Shown here: positions 1-8,290 of the stretch, piece by piece | How positions within the stretch are numbered: the first letter of the stretch is position 1 | Layout of the letters: every line of letters begins with the position of its first letter | From: Deltaproteobacteria bacterium | Lineage (GTDB): Bacteria > Desulfobacterota > Binatia > UBA12015 | Direction: 5' to 3' | Length of the DNA: 46,488 nucleotides | Assembly (NCBI GenBank): GCA_016874795.1 | Contig: VGTG01000030.1 | Span: forward strand, 1-46,488 | Notes under the pieces: generated by a model | What the model was told of the DNA's origin: nothing | Database searches by the model: none | The model's input: the letters and a program-made list of their open reading frames with translations, nothing else | Program-made: the position numbers and the translations under genes

Positions 1-1
1 C

Positions 2-109
2 CTCGACGTACTGTTCGAGTACGCCTGCGTCGCCCTCCGGTCCGAGGCTCGCGAATCTTCCGCACTCTCGACCGCCTCGCGACGTGATCTGGTGAGAAAT
101 GCAGGCTAG
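2..109 (+). CDS. Possible 3' end of a truncated gene
   Basis: An open frame enters from the left edge and ends at a TAG at 107-109, giving about 35 C-terminal residues (it begins LDVLFEYACVAL). The first fifteen codons nearly all end in G or C, as in genuine genes of this window; the later ones do so less. The stop directly abuts the end of the minus-strand gene at 110, as convergent genes do here. No family can be recognised from so little sequence, and it may be non-coding. Confidence 0.25.
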   Translation, partial: LDVLFEYACVALRSEARESSALSTASRRDLVRNAG

Positions 110-427
110 CTAGCGACCGAGGGCGACGATCTCGAGCGAGACGCCGTAGACGCGCGTCAGCAGCAACGCGAGCGCGATCACGGCGACGAGGAGCGTTCCG
201 AGCGCTCCGACGGCGACTCCCGCGAGGACGAGTCCGAGCAGCAAGCCCGCGAGCCCGACCACCGGTGCGACGAGCTCGGGCTGGTTGAACGGCTCGACCG
301 GATGGCTCAAGCGCACGAGCTCGCGAGCGCCCTGCGGAGTGAACAGGCTCTCGGGCAGCTGCGCGCGGAGCCCTTCCCAGAACGCCCCTACCTGCTCGAC
401 CAGCATTCGCCAGGAGAACTCCAGCAT
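110..427 (-). CDS. Small two-helix membrane protein
   Basis: This 105-residue protein is of unknown function. Residues 1-50 are soluble or amphipathic and rich in aromatic and acidic residues. Two hydrophobic helices follow at about 53-73 and 75-95, rich in Gly, Val and Leu and separated by a very short turn, so a hairpin in the inner membrane is likely. A GAAGGGG sequence lies nine bases before the ATG. It is the last gene of the minus-strand sigma/anti-sigma cluster, 49 bases after the preceding stop, so it may be co-transcribed with it. I do not recognise a family. Confidence 0.65.
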   Translation of the reverse strand: MLEFSWRMLVEQVGAFWEGLRAQLPESLFTPQGARELVRLSHPVEPFNQPELVAPVVGLAGLLLGLVLAGVAVGALGTLLVAVIALALLLTRVYGVSLEIVALGR

Positions 428-476
428 CGCGTCGATCCCCTTCGGTGTCTCGTCCGCCGGCGGCGCGAGCCCGCGG

Positions 477-1046
477 CTACCAGTTGCCCGGCTGCCCCTC
501 GGCGACGTGCGCCCCGATCCAGATGATCAGTACCCCACCCTCGTAGCCGGGTCCACCGACGAGCACCTTGCCCTGCTGCCCGAGCGTCAAGTCGCTGTTC
601 ATCAGCACCTGCTCGCCCTGCACGAGCGCGACCTGCAGGGCGACACCTCCCTCGGTCCGGCGGGTCGGGACGACGCGGAGATGGCGGCCGCCCGGGATGT
701 CGAAGCTCGCGTGCGAGCCCCAGGCCATCCGCCGATCCTCGTGGTCCATCAGGCGGTACGAGCCGTAGCGGAACAGGCGCACGAGCTGCGGCTTCAAGCC
801 GGCGAGGCGCTCGTCCTCCTCGGGCGTGCTGCGCGCCGTCGTCGCCGCACCGGGCGAGCCGGCGGCGCCCCCAGAAGCGCCTTCGCGCGGCGAGGCGTCG
901 CGCGCGAGGAGAGTGCCGACCTGGATCATCACCTGCTCGTCCGCCGCGGCGGTCGCCGGCACCGACAGCAGCAGCAGGCACGTCAGTGCCGTGCGTCGGC
1001 GTCCGGAGCGGCTCGCCCGCGTCACGGCCAAACGCGGCGAGATCAT
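477..1046 (-). CDS. Secreted protein of the sigma/anti-sigma operon
   Basis: This 189-residue protein starts at an ATG whose first base lies within the anti-sigma gene end (ATGA overlap), which decides the start over an upstream in-frame ATG at 1121. The N terminus is a signal peptide: Arg-rich to about residue 18, a Leu-rich core (TCLLLLSVPA), and a likely cut after an Ala-rich site near residue 35. A low-complexity Gly/Ala/Ser linker follows. The C-terminal half looks folded, with beta-type patterns such as GGVALQVALVQGEQVLMNS. No family was recognised. Coupling to a sigma/anti-sigma pair suggests an envelope protein made with, or monitored by, that regulon; this is inference. Confidence 0.7.
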   Translation of the reverse strand: MISPRLAVTRASRSGRRRTALTCLLLLSVPATAAADEQVMIQVGTLLARDASPREGASGGAAGSPGAATTARSTPEEDERLAGLKPQLVRLFRYGSYRLMDHEDRRMAWGSHASFDIPGGRHLRVVPTRRTEGGVALQVALVQGEQVLMNSDLTLGQQGKVLVGGPGYEGGVLIIWIGAHVAEGQPGNW

Positions 1047-1828
1047 CGCGGCGTGGGTGCGGAAGCCGGCCGCGGATCGGACTCGCCGATCCAGATCACG
1101 GCCGCGGAAGGCTCGCTCCACATCGCCATCGCGCCGCCGGAGTGCTCGAGAGAATCGATCTGTACCTGCCGGCTCGCTCCGCCCTTCGCCGCCGCCTGCT
1201 TCGCTTGGGCCATGAGATCGCCGGCGACGCGCGGGTCGACCGCTCGACGCCCGTCGGCGACTGCGACCGTGCTCGCATCAATTGGACCGCGCGGAGCGCG
1301 ACGCGCGCTCGACCCGGCTTCGGCGACGATCGGATTCGCTTCCTGCGGGCGTTGCGCGAAGGTGCGGGCGGCCTCCTCTTCGGACCCGTCGCCCAGGAAG
1401 AGGAACATCGCGGCCGCGGCGGCGATCGCCGAGATCGCTCCGACGGAAAGCGAGCGGTAACGCGTCGACCGGGTCTCCCGTCGTGCGGTCTCGCGGCCGC
1501 GCTCGACGCGCGCCGGACGCTCGCCGACGAGCAGGCCGCGGACGGTGGAGGTCGCGGCGGCGAGACGCCAGCCGCTCTCGGGAGCCGACTCCGGGCGGGC
1601 GCTGCCCACGCCCGCCTGGACCGCGTTCCAGATTCCCACGACGTCGCCCTCGTCGATCTGGGCCTCGATCGTCGAGACGAGCAGCTCCTGGACGTTCTCC
1701 TTCTCCTGCAGCTCGCGCTCGCAGGCCCGGCAGCGAGTGATGTGCAGCGCCGCCTCGCGCATCAGGCGACCGTCGAGCTCGCCGTCGAAGAAGGTGTCGA
1801 GCAGACGCTCCGCCTCGCGACAGTTCAC
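1043..1828 (-). CDS. Anti-sigma factor with zinc-finger ZAS domain
   Basis: This 261-residue membrane anti-sigma factor very probably holds the sigma factor encoded just before it at the inner face of the membrane. The N terminus carries the zf-HC2/ZAS signature: Cys3, then His29-X3-Cys33-X2-Cys36, the zinc ligands of this family. A single membrane helix lies at about 127-146 (Ala-rich, ending MFLFLG), leaving about 115 residues outside. The GTG start at 1828 is chosen because it overlaps the sigma stop as GTGA; an open frame continues 25 codons upstream but inside the sigma gene. The extracytoplasmic part has no recognised sensor fold. Confidence 0.9.
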   Translation of the reverse strand: MNCREAERLLDTFFDGELDGRLMREAALHITRCRACERELQEKENVQELLVSTIEAQIDEGDVVGIWNAVQAGVGSARPESAPESGWRLAAATSTVRGLLVGERPARVERGRETARRETRSTRYRSLSVGAISAIAAAAAMFLFLGDGSEEEAARTFAQRPQEANPIVAEAGSSARRAPRGPIDASTVAVADGRRAVDPRVAGDLMAQAKQAAAKGGASRQVQIDSLEHSGGAMAMWSEPSAAVIWIGESDPRPASAPTPR

Positions 1829-2427
1829 ACGAACTCCTTGAGTCGTGCCTGGAGCTTCTTGCGAGCGTAGTGCAGGCGGCTCATCACCGTTCCCTTGGAG
1901 CATTCCATGACTTGGCTGATCTCCTCGTACGAGAGACCTTCCAATTCTCTCAGTAGTATCACGGCTCTGTGATCCGGGGTCAACTCGTCGATGGCCTGGC
2001 GGACGCGCTCGCGCAGCTCGGAATCCTTCGCCACCTCGAAGGGATCCTTGGCCGGATCATCGTCGGCGACGCGATCGAGCGGGCTCTCGGGAGACGCTTC
2101 GCCGCTCGGCGGGCGCGGGGTCTCGACGATCGGCCGGCGCCACTCGCGGCGCTGGTAGTCGATCGCGAGGTTGACCGCGATCCGATAGATCCACGTGTAG
2201 AAGCTCGCATCACCCTTGAACGCACCGAGCGACCGATAGGCCTTGATGAAGGTTTCCTGGGCGACCTCGAGTGCCGCTTCCCGGTCGTGCAGCATCCCGG
2301 TGACCACGCCGAGGATCCGCCGCTGATACCGCTCGACCAGCTCGCGGAAGCCCTCCTGGTCACCTTCGGCAGCACGCCGGACGAGGTCCCATTCGCTCTT
2401 CTCCGCAGCCACTAGACGGTGCTCCAT
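1825..2427 (-). CDS. rpoE: ECF (RpoE-type) RNA polymerase sigma factor
   Basis: This 200-residue group 4 sigma factor directs RNA polymerase to promoters of an extracytoplasmic stress regulon. Region 2 spans about 25-95, with the typical EVAQETFIKAYRSL and FYTWIYRIAVNLAIDY segments. An acidic, proline-rich linker covers about 96-138. Region 4 (140-195) includes LTPDHRAVILLRELEGLSYE and a helix-turn-helix at 165-190. The length and order are standard for the RpoE-like group. It begins 10 bases after polA, so it is probably read from the polA transcript as well as from any promoter of its own. Its stop overlaps the anti-sigma start, which would keep the two proteins in balance. The gene symbol denotes the type only; orthology to E. 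coli rpoE is not shown. Confidence 0.93.
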   Translation of the reverse strand: MEHRLVAAEKSEWDLVRRAAEGDQEGFRELVERYQRRILGVVTGMLHDREAALEVAQETFIKAYRSLGAFKGDASFYTWIYRIAVNLAIDYQRREWRRPIVETPRPPSGEASPESPLDRVADDDPAKDPFEVAKDSELRERVRQAIDELTPDHRAVILLRELEGLSYEEISQVMECSKGTVMSRLHYARKKLQARLKEFV

Positions 2428-2437
2428 GAACGGAAAT

Positions 2438-5071
2438 TCACCGCAAACCCGCCCAGTTCGGGCCGGTTTTGAGATCGACTGCGAGCGGCACCGCGAGCGC
2501 CACGACGGATTCCATGTGCTCCCGCACGAGACGGCCCGTCGCCTCCATCTCGGCCTCGGGGACCTCGAAGAGAAGCTCGTCGTGGACCTGGAGGAGCATC
2601 CGGGCGGAGGCGCCCTCGGCCGCGAGGACGCGATCGACGGAGAGCATCGCGAGCTTGATGATGTCCGCCGCGGTGCCCTGGATCGGGCTGTTCCACGCCA
2701 TGCGCTCCGCGGCCTGGCGGCGGTTCGGCTCGCGCGCGAGGAGCTCCGGCAGATAGCGCCGGCGGCCGATCAGCGTCTCGACGTAGCCGACCTCGCGACC
2801 ACCCGCGACGACGCGGTCCGCGAACTCGCGCACGCACTCGTAGCGCTCGAAGTAGCGGCGGATGTAGGTCTCGGCCTCGGCTAGCGGAATCGAGAGCTCG
2901 CGTGACAGCCGCTGCGGACCCATCCCGTAGAGGATGCCGAAGTTGATGACTTTGGCCTTGTTGCGCATTTCCGAGGTGACCGCCTCGGGCGCCACGGCGA
3001 AGACCTCCGCGGCCGTGCGGCGGTGGATGTCCTCGCCGCTCCGGAACGCCTCGACGAGGACCGGATCTTCCGTCAGGTGCGCGAGGACGCGCAGCTCGAT
3101 CTGCGAGTAGTCGCCGGCGAGGAACCTCCAGCCCGGCGGTGGAACGAACGCTTCGCGGATCCGCCGTCCCTCCGCGGTCCGGACCGGGATGTTCTGGAGG
3201 TTCGGATCGCTCGAGGAGAGCCGGCCCGTCGCGGCCACGGCCTGGTTGAACGACGTGTGCAGCCGGCCGGTCTTCGCGTCGACCAGCGGCAGAAGCCCGC
3301 TCACGTAGGTCGAGAGGAGCTTGCTGAGAGCGCGGTGCTCGACGATCTTCGCCGGCAGCGGATGCTTCTCGGCGAGCGCCGCCAGCACGTCCGCATCGAC
3401 GGAGAGACCGGTCTTGCCGCGCCGCACGCCCTTCGTCGGCAGCTTCAGGCGGTCGAACAGCACCTCGCGGAGCTGCTGCGTCGAGCCGATGTTGAACGGA
3501 CCGCCGGCGAGCTCGTGGATCTCCCGCTCGAGAGCGCGGACGCTCGCCGAGAACTCGGCTCCGATACGCTCGAGCACCTCGCGGTCGACGAGGATGCCGT
3601 GCGACTCGATCCGCGCGAGCACGCGCGCGAGGGGAAGCTCGACGTCGCGGTAGAGCGACTCGAGGCCCTGCGCCGCGATCTCCGCGCGAAGCGCGGGACC
3701 GACGTCGAGGAGCGTTCCGGCGATCGCGCCGGCGCGCTCCGCCGCGGAGAGCTCCTCCTTCGGAGAAGGGAGAGTGCGGCCGAGGCGCTCGCTCGCGAGC
3801 GCGTCGATGCCGTGACCCCGGCGCGAGGGATCGAGCAGGTACGAGAGCAGGAGAGCGTCCTGCACCTCGGCCGCGCCGACCTCGCGCGCGTCCTCGCCGT
3901 CGAGGCCGCTCGCGTGCAGCGCCTGCTTCAGGTCGTCGACGAGGACGACGCCGGGGCCGCGTCCGGAGAGCACCTGCCGGAGCGACTCTCCCGGTGCCGT
4001 CGTCAGGATCTCCTCGCCGCCGATCGCCGCGAGCGCGACCGACGCGGCGCGCGGCGGGATGCCGGGCGTGCTCGGGACGAAGGCGATTCCTACGGCGACG
4101 CCGCTCGCGCCTTCGAGGAGCGCTTCGATCTCGCCCGGCGCCGCGACGCGGACCGTCCGCTTCTGCGCGCTCTCGGGCGCCTCCGAGCCGTCGAGGTACT
4201 CGGCGAGGAGCTTCGCGAACTCGAGCTCGCGCGACAGCTCGCGCAGCTCCATCTGATCGGGCTCGTGCGCCGCGAGGCGCGTCTCGTCGAAGTCGATCTC
4301 CAGGTCACAGCGGATCGTCGCGAGGAAGCGGCTCGCGATCGCGTCCTCGCGACCCGCCTCGAGCTGGCTCCGGAGACGTGCCGCGCCGCGGAGCCCGAGC
4401 CCTCCGAGCTCGTCCAGCCGCTCGTACATGGCGTCGATCGATCCGAAGTGGCCGATCAGCGCCTTCGCGGTCTTCTCGCCGACGCCGCGGACGCCCGGGA
4501 TGTTGTCGATCGAGTCGCCCATCAGGCCCATGACCTCGACGACCTGGCCCGGGCCGACGCCGAAGCGCTCGCGGACCTCGTCCTCGCCCGTCACGCGATC
4601 GTACATCGTGTCGATCAGGCGGACGCGCGGGCCGACGAGCTGCATCATGTCCTTGTCGCTGGTGACGATGTGGACGTCGCGCGTCTCGGCGACCGCACGC
4701 CGCGCGAGCGTCCCGATCACGTCGTCGGCCTCGACGCCCTCGACCTCGAGCAGCGGGAGGCCGAGCGCCTTCACGATCCGCTTGACGTAGGGGATCTGCC
4801 GGCGCAGGTCCGCCGGCGTCTCGGAGCGCGTCGCCTTGTAGCGCTCGTCGGCCTCGTCCCGGAACGTCTTGCCGGGCGCGTCGAACACGACGACGATCCG
4901 GCAGTCCGGCTTCTCGCGGAGCAGCTTCGTCAGCATGCTCGTGAAACCGTAGACCGCGCCGGTCGGCGTCCCCTGGCGGGTCGTCAACGGCGGAAGGGCG
5001 TGGAACGCGCGGAAGAGGATGCCGCTGCCGTCGACCAGACAGAGTGGTTCCCGTTCGGTCGCTGCGGACAC
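2438..5071 (-). CDS. polA: DNA polymerase I
   Basis: This 877-residue polymerase fills gaps and removes RNA primers during replication and repair. The 5'-nuclease domain occupies about 1-290, with GVEADDVIGTLA, TSDKDMM and the GVRGVGEKTA helix-hairpin-helix. The polymerase domain has motif A (DYSQIELRV, Asp654), motif B (RNKAKVINFG, from 703) and motif C (VHDE, about 829-832). The middle domain (about 305-480) lacks the acidic residues expected of a 3'-5' exonuclease: the DxE of motif I is not found, and motifs II and III are not recognisable. Proofreading is therefore probably lost, as in Taq polymerase. It heads the minus-strand cluster that continues into the sigma factor. Confidence 0.97.
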   Translation of the reverse strand: MSAATEREPLCLVDGSGILFRAFHALPPLTTRQGTPTGAVYGFTSMLTKLLREKPDCRIVVVFDAPGKTFRDEADERYKATRSETPADLRRQIPYVKRIVKALGLPLLEVEGVEADDVIGTLARRAVAETRDVHIVTSDKDMMQLVGPRVRLIDTMYDRVTGEDEVRERFGVGPGQVVEVMGLMGDSIDNIPGVRGVGEKTAKALIGHFGSIDAMYERLDELGGLGLRGAARLRSQLEAGREDAIASRFLATIRCDLEIDFDETRLAAHEPDQMELRELSRELEFAKLLAEYLDGSEAPESAQKRTVRVAAPGEIEALLEGASGVAVGIAFVPSTPGIPPRAASVALAAIGGEEILTTAPGESLRQVLSGRGPGVVLVDDLKQALHASGLDGEDAREVGAAEVQDALLLSYLLDPSRRGHGIDALASERLGRTLPSPKEELSAAERAGAIAGTLLDVGPALRAEIAAQGLESLYRDVELPLARVLARIESHGILVDREVLERIGAEFSASVRALEREIHELAGGPFNIGSTQQLREVLFDRLKLPTKGVRRGKTGLSVDADVLAALAEKHPLPAKIVEHRALSKLLSTYVSGLLPLVDAKTGRLHTSFNQAVAATGRLSSSDPNLQNIPVRTAEGRRIREAFVPPPGWRFLAGDYSQIELRVLAHLTEDPVLVEAFRSGEDIHRRTAAEVFAVAPEAVTSEMRNKAKVINFGILYGMGPQRLSRELSIPLAEAETYIRRYFERYECVREFADRVVAGGREVGYVETLIGRRRYLPELLAREPNRRQAAERMAWNSPIQGTAADIIKLAMLSVDRVLAAEGASARMLLQVHDELLFEVPEAEMEATGRLVREHMESVVALAVPLAVDLKTGPNWAGLR

Positions 5072-5125
5072 TGCGGACGCGTACCAACGCGACTACCGGA
5101 AGTCCATTTGACCGCCCGCGTTTCC

Positions 5126-5154
5126 TTGACAACAATTTGGAGCGTCACTAAGTA
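5126..5154 (+). promoter_or_regulatory. Possible sigma-70 promoter for the ABC module
   Basis: A perfect TTGACA at 5126-5131 lies in the AT-richer gap between the divergent polA and ABC ATPase starts. At a 17-base spacing the -10 candidate (TAAGTA, 5149-5154) matches the consensus poorly, so the call rests on the -35 box and the position. Confidence 0.3.
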
Positions 5155-5191
5155 GCCGAGCTCTGTACGCGGGCGTTGACGTGAACCGCAG

Positions 5192-5929
5192 ATGATCGAA
5201 GTCCACGAGCTGACAAAGCGCTACGGGGATCGGGTCGCGGTGGAGAGCATCAGCTTCACCGCCGAGAAGGGCCGAGTGCTCGGCTTCCTCGGGCCGAACG
5301 GCGCGGGCAAGACCACGACCATGCGGATGCTGACGGGCTTCCTTCCCCCGTCCTCCGGAACGGCGCGTGTCGCGGGGTACGACGTCGCCACCCAGTCCGA
5401 CGAGGTGCGCCGGCGCATCGGGTATCTCCCGGAGAACCCGCCGCTCTACCCCGAGATGACGGTCCGGTCGTACCTGACCTTCGTCGCGCGGCTGAAGGGC
5501 GTGCCGCGCGCGCACCTGGCCGCCGCGCGCGACCGCGCGATCGAGCGGATGGGCCTGACCGACGTCGCCGGGCGGCTCCTCGCGCACCTCTCGAAGGGCT
5601 ACAAGCAGCGCGTCGGGCTCGCCCAGGCGCTCGTGCACGAGCCCGAAGTCCTCGTCCTGGACGAGCCGACGATCGGCCTCGATCCGCGGCAGATCATCGA
5701 GATCCGCGGGCTGATCCGCGGTCTCGCGGGGGAGCGCACGGTCATCCTCTCGACGCACATCCTGCCCGAGGTCTCGCAGCTCTGCGACAAGGTCGTGATC
5801 ATCAACGAAGGCCGCATCGTCTGCGAGGATCTGCGCGAGAACCTGACGCGCAACGCGAGCCTCGAGGAAGTCTTCCTGCGCTCCATCACCCGGGACACGG
5901 CCGCCCGCGAAGCGGAAGCGACCGTCTGA
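5192..5929 (+). CDS. ABC transporter ATPase, GldA-like
   Basis: This 245-residue ATPase powers the exporter encoded by the next genes. It has a complete nucleotide-binding domain: Walker A GPNGAGKT at 34-41, signature LSKGY at 133-137, Walker B LVLDEP at 154-159 and the switch His189. The C-terminal tail (LEEVFLRSI) is typical of ABC-2 drug and lipid exporters. The same gene order (ATPase, ABC-2 permease, GldG-like protein, DUF4340 protein) is widespread, and the first three resemble GldA, GldF and GldG of Bacteroidota gliding motility. In other phyla the cargo is unknown, so gliding should not be assumed here. Confidence 0.93.
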   Translation: MIEVHELTKRYGDRVAVESISFTAEKGRVLGFLGPNGAGKTTTMRMLTGFLPPSSGTARVAGYDVATQSDEVRRRIGYLPENPPLYPEMTVRSYLTFVARLKGVPRAHLAAARDRAIERMGLTDVAGRLLAHLSKGYKQRVGLAQALVHEPEVLVLDEPTIGLDPRQIIEIRGLIRGLAGERTVILSTHILPEVSQLCDKVVIINEGRIVCEDLRENLTRNASLEEVFLRSITRDTAAREAEATV

Positions 5930-5944
5930 GCGGAGCGATCACCG

Positions 5945-6721
5945 ATGCGCAACGTCTTCGCCATCGCCGGCCGCGAGTTCCGCTCGATCTTCACGTCGCC
6001 GATCGCCTACGTCGTCCTGACGGGATTCCTGCTGCTGGGCGGCTGGTTCTTCTTCAACCTCGTCGCCCGCTTCAACCTCCTCGTGTCGCTGTACTCGAGC
6101 TTCCAGCAGATGGGCGACGCGTCGGCGCAGCTCAACCTGAACGAGATGGTTCTCGCTCCCCTCTTCCAGAACCTCGCGGTCGTGCTCGTGATCCTCGTGC
6201 CGATGATCACGATGCGGAGCTTCGCCGAGGAGAAGCGGACGGGGACGTACGAGCTTCTGCTGACGTCGCCGGTGGGTACGGGCCAGATCGTCGTCGGGAA
6301 GTTCCTCGGCGCCGCCGGCTTCATCGCGATCATGGTCGCGCTCACGAGCATCTACGGCTTGATCCTCGCAGCGTACGGCAACCCGGAGATCGGTGTGATG
6401 GCGGCGGGCTACCTCGGGCTCCTCCTTCTCGCGATCACGTTCGTCGCGGTCGGGCTCTTCGCTTCGTCGCTCACCGAGAACCAGATCATCGCGGCGGTGA
6501 CGGGGCTCGTGATGCTCCTCCTCCTCTTCGTGATCGCGTGGCCCGCGGACTCGCTGCCGGAGACGCCCGGAGCGATCCTCCGCTACCTCGCCGTGACCGA
6601 GCATTTCGGACAGATGGTGACGGGCATCATCGACACGAAGAGCCTCATCTACTTCGCCTCCATGATCGTCGGCGGGATGTTCCTGACGCAGCGGTCGGTC
6701 GAATCGGTCCGCTGGCGCTGA
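5945..6721 (+). CDS. ABC-2 type permease, GldF-like
   Basis: This 258-residue integral membrane protein forms the channel for the preceding ATPase. About six hydrophobic helices are visible, starting near residues 18-40 (SPIAYVVLTGFLLLGGWFFF) and continuing through segments such as VVLVILVPMITMRSF and LLLAITFVAVGLFASSL. The cytoplasmic EEKRTGTYELLLTSPV stretch is a hallmark of ABC-2/NatB-like permeases. It starts 15 bases after the ATPase stop, with a CGGAG element nine bases before the ATG. The next gene follows after 14 bases, so all four genes are likely one transcript. Confidence 0.9.
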   Translation: MRNVFAIAGREFRSIFTSPIAYVVLTGFLLLGGWFFFNLVARFNLLVSLYSSFQQMGDASAQLNLNEMVLAPLFQNLAVVLVILVPMITMRSFAEEKRTGTYELLLTSPVGTGQIVVGKFLGAAGFIAIMVALTSIYGLILAAYGNPEIGVMAAGYLGLLLLAITFVAVGLFASSLTENQIIAAVTGLVMLLLLFVIAWPADSLPETPGAILRYLAVTEHFGQMVTGIIDTKSLIYFASMIVGGMFLTQRSVESVRWR

Positions 6722-6735
6722 GCCCCTCGACTGCG

Positions 6736-8271
6736 ATGCGTAGAACCGGATCGTTTCTCGGTCTCGTCGGCCTGATCCTCCTCTTCTTCGGGGCCGCTTC
6801 CTACCTCCTGACGGGAGTGCTCGAGCCGTACTCGGCGATCCACCTGATCGTCGGGACCGTCTTGATCGTCGTCTATCTCGCGGGGAGCTTCCGCGATCTC
6901 GGCGAGCTCTTGTCCGCACGCTCGACCCGCTACGGCGCGAACATGGTCCTCTACTCGGTGCTGTTCGTGGCGCTGCTCGTCGGCGTCAACTGGTGGGGAG
7001 CGCAGCACAACGAGCGCTTCGACCTGACCGAGGAGAGCGTCTACACGCTCGCACCGCAGGCGCGGCAGGTGCTCGAGGGCCTCGACCAGGATCTCGTGTT
7101 CCAGGCGTTCCTCGAGGGCGGTCACGACCCGACGGTCGAGCGGCTCCTCGACAGCTTCAAGACCTCGTCGCCGCACGTCAAGGTCGAGCTCGTCGACCCG
7201 GAGCTCCAACCCGAGGTCACACAGCGCTACGAGATCACCGCCTACGGAACGGTGCGCGTCGCCTACGGCGAGCAGGCGACGACCGTCGCGCAGCCGACCG
7301 AGGAATCGCTGACCAACGCGCTGATCAAGGTCACGCGCGCGAAGGAGCAGACGATCTACTTCGTCCAGGGCGAGGGCGAGCCGAGCATCGACGACGCCCA
7401 GTCCGCGGACGGCTACGCGCAGGCGAAGAAGGACCTCGAGAACGAGCAGTACCGCGTCGAGCCCCTCGTCCTGATCCAGGAAGGAAAGGTGCCCGACGCC
7501 GCGGACGTCCTCGTGCTCGCGGCCCCGGCGCGGCCGCTCAATGCGCACGAGATCGAAGCGATCGACGTCTATCTCGCTGCCGGCGGGCACGCGATGATCC
7601 TCCTGCCGCCGCGGACCGGCACCGAGCTGGCGCCGACCCTCGCGAAGTACGGCGTCGTCCTCGGCAACGACGTCGTCGTCGACCAGGTCGTGCGCATCTT
7701 CGAAGGTCCGGCCCTCGGCTTGAACCCGATCGTCGAGACCTACGGAGCACACCCGATCACCGAAGGGCTTCGCGAGCGCACGATCTTCCCGCTGACGCGC
7801 ACCGTGACGCCCGGCGAGAGCAAGCCCGGCCTCACGGTGACGTCGATCGCGAAGACGAGCGTGTCGAGCTGGGCGGAGACGAACCTCGACGCGCTCTTCG
7901 AGCAGAGCGTGGCGACGCTCGAGGAGACCGATCAAGGGGGGCCCGTCTCGATCGGGGTCGCATCCACCGCGGAGCTCGAGGAGCTCGGCCTGGGCAAGGG
8001 ACAGGCGCGGCTCGTCGTCTACGGCACCGCCGCGTTCGCGAACAACCAGTACCTCAACACGCTCTTCAATCGCGATCTCTTCCTGAACTCGGTCGGCTGG
8101 CTCGGCGGACAGGAAGAGCTCGTCTCGATCCGCCCGCGCACGCTTCGCGCCTCGCGCGTTCAGTTCAGCCGCGACGAGGCGACGGCGATCTTCTACCTGT
8201 CGGTCCTGATCGTGCCGGAGATCCTGCTGGTGCTCGGCCTCGCCGTCTGGTGGCGACGATCGCGCCTCTGA
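6736..8271 (+). CDS. GldG-like ABC transporter auxiliary protein
   Basis: This 511-residue protein has two or three N-terminal membrane helices (about 7-28, 33-55 and 72-90), a large exported domain that begins with the family-typical RFDLTEESVYTLAPQ, and a C-terminal helix ending WWRRSRL. The exported part resembles the ABC_transp_aux (GldG/IflA) domain. The ATG at 6736 is chosen because it follows the permease stop closely; the frame stays open upstream only inside the permease gene. It probably assembles with the ATPase and permease. Cargo and function are unknown in this group of organisms. Confidence 0.88.
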   Translation: MRRTGSFLGLVGLILLFFGAASYLLTGVLEPYSAIHLIVGTVLIVVYLAGSFRDLGELLSARSTRYGANMVLYSVLFVALLVGVNWWGAQHNERFDLTEESVYTLAPQARQVLEGLDQDLVFQAFLEGGHDPTVERLLDSFKTSSPHVKVELVDPELQPEVTQRYEITAYGTVRVAYGEQATTVAQPTEESLTNALIKVTRAKEQTIYFVQGEGEPSIDDAQSADGYAQAKKDLENEQYRVEPLVLIQEGKVPDAADVLVLAAPARPLNAHEIEAIDVYLAAGGHAMILLPPRTGTELAPTLAKYGVVLGNDVVVDQVVRIFEGPALGLNPIVETYGAHPITEGLRERTIFPLTRTVTPGESKPGLTVTSIAKTSVSSWAETNLDALFEQSVATLEETDQGGPVSIGVASTAELEELGLGKGQARLVVYGTAAFANNQYLNTLFNRDLFLNSVGWLGGQEELVSIRPRTLRASRVQFSRDEATAIFYLSVLIVPEILLVLGLAVWWRRSRL

Positions 8272-8290
8272 GGCTCCGCTTCGGCGTTCC

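Noticed and set aside
3023-5155. A 710-codon open frame opposite polA
   Set aside because: High GC content opens antisense frames easily. Its translation is Arg/Asp/Leu-rich without domains, while the polA strand shows complete conserved motifs.
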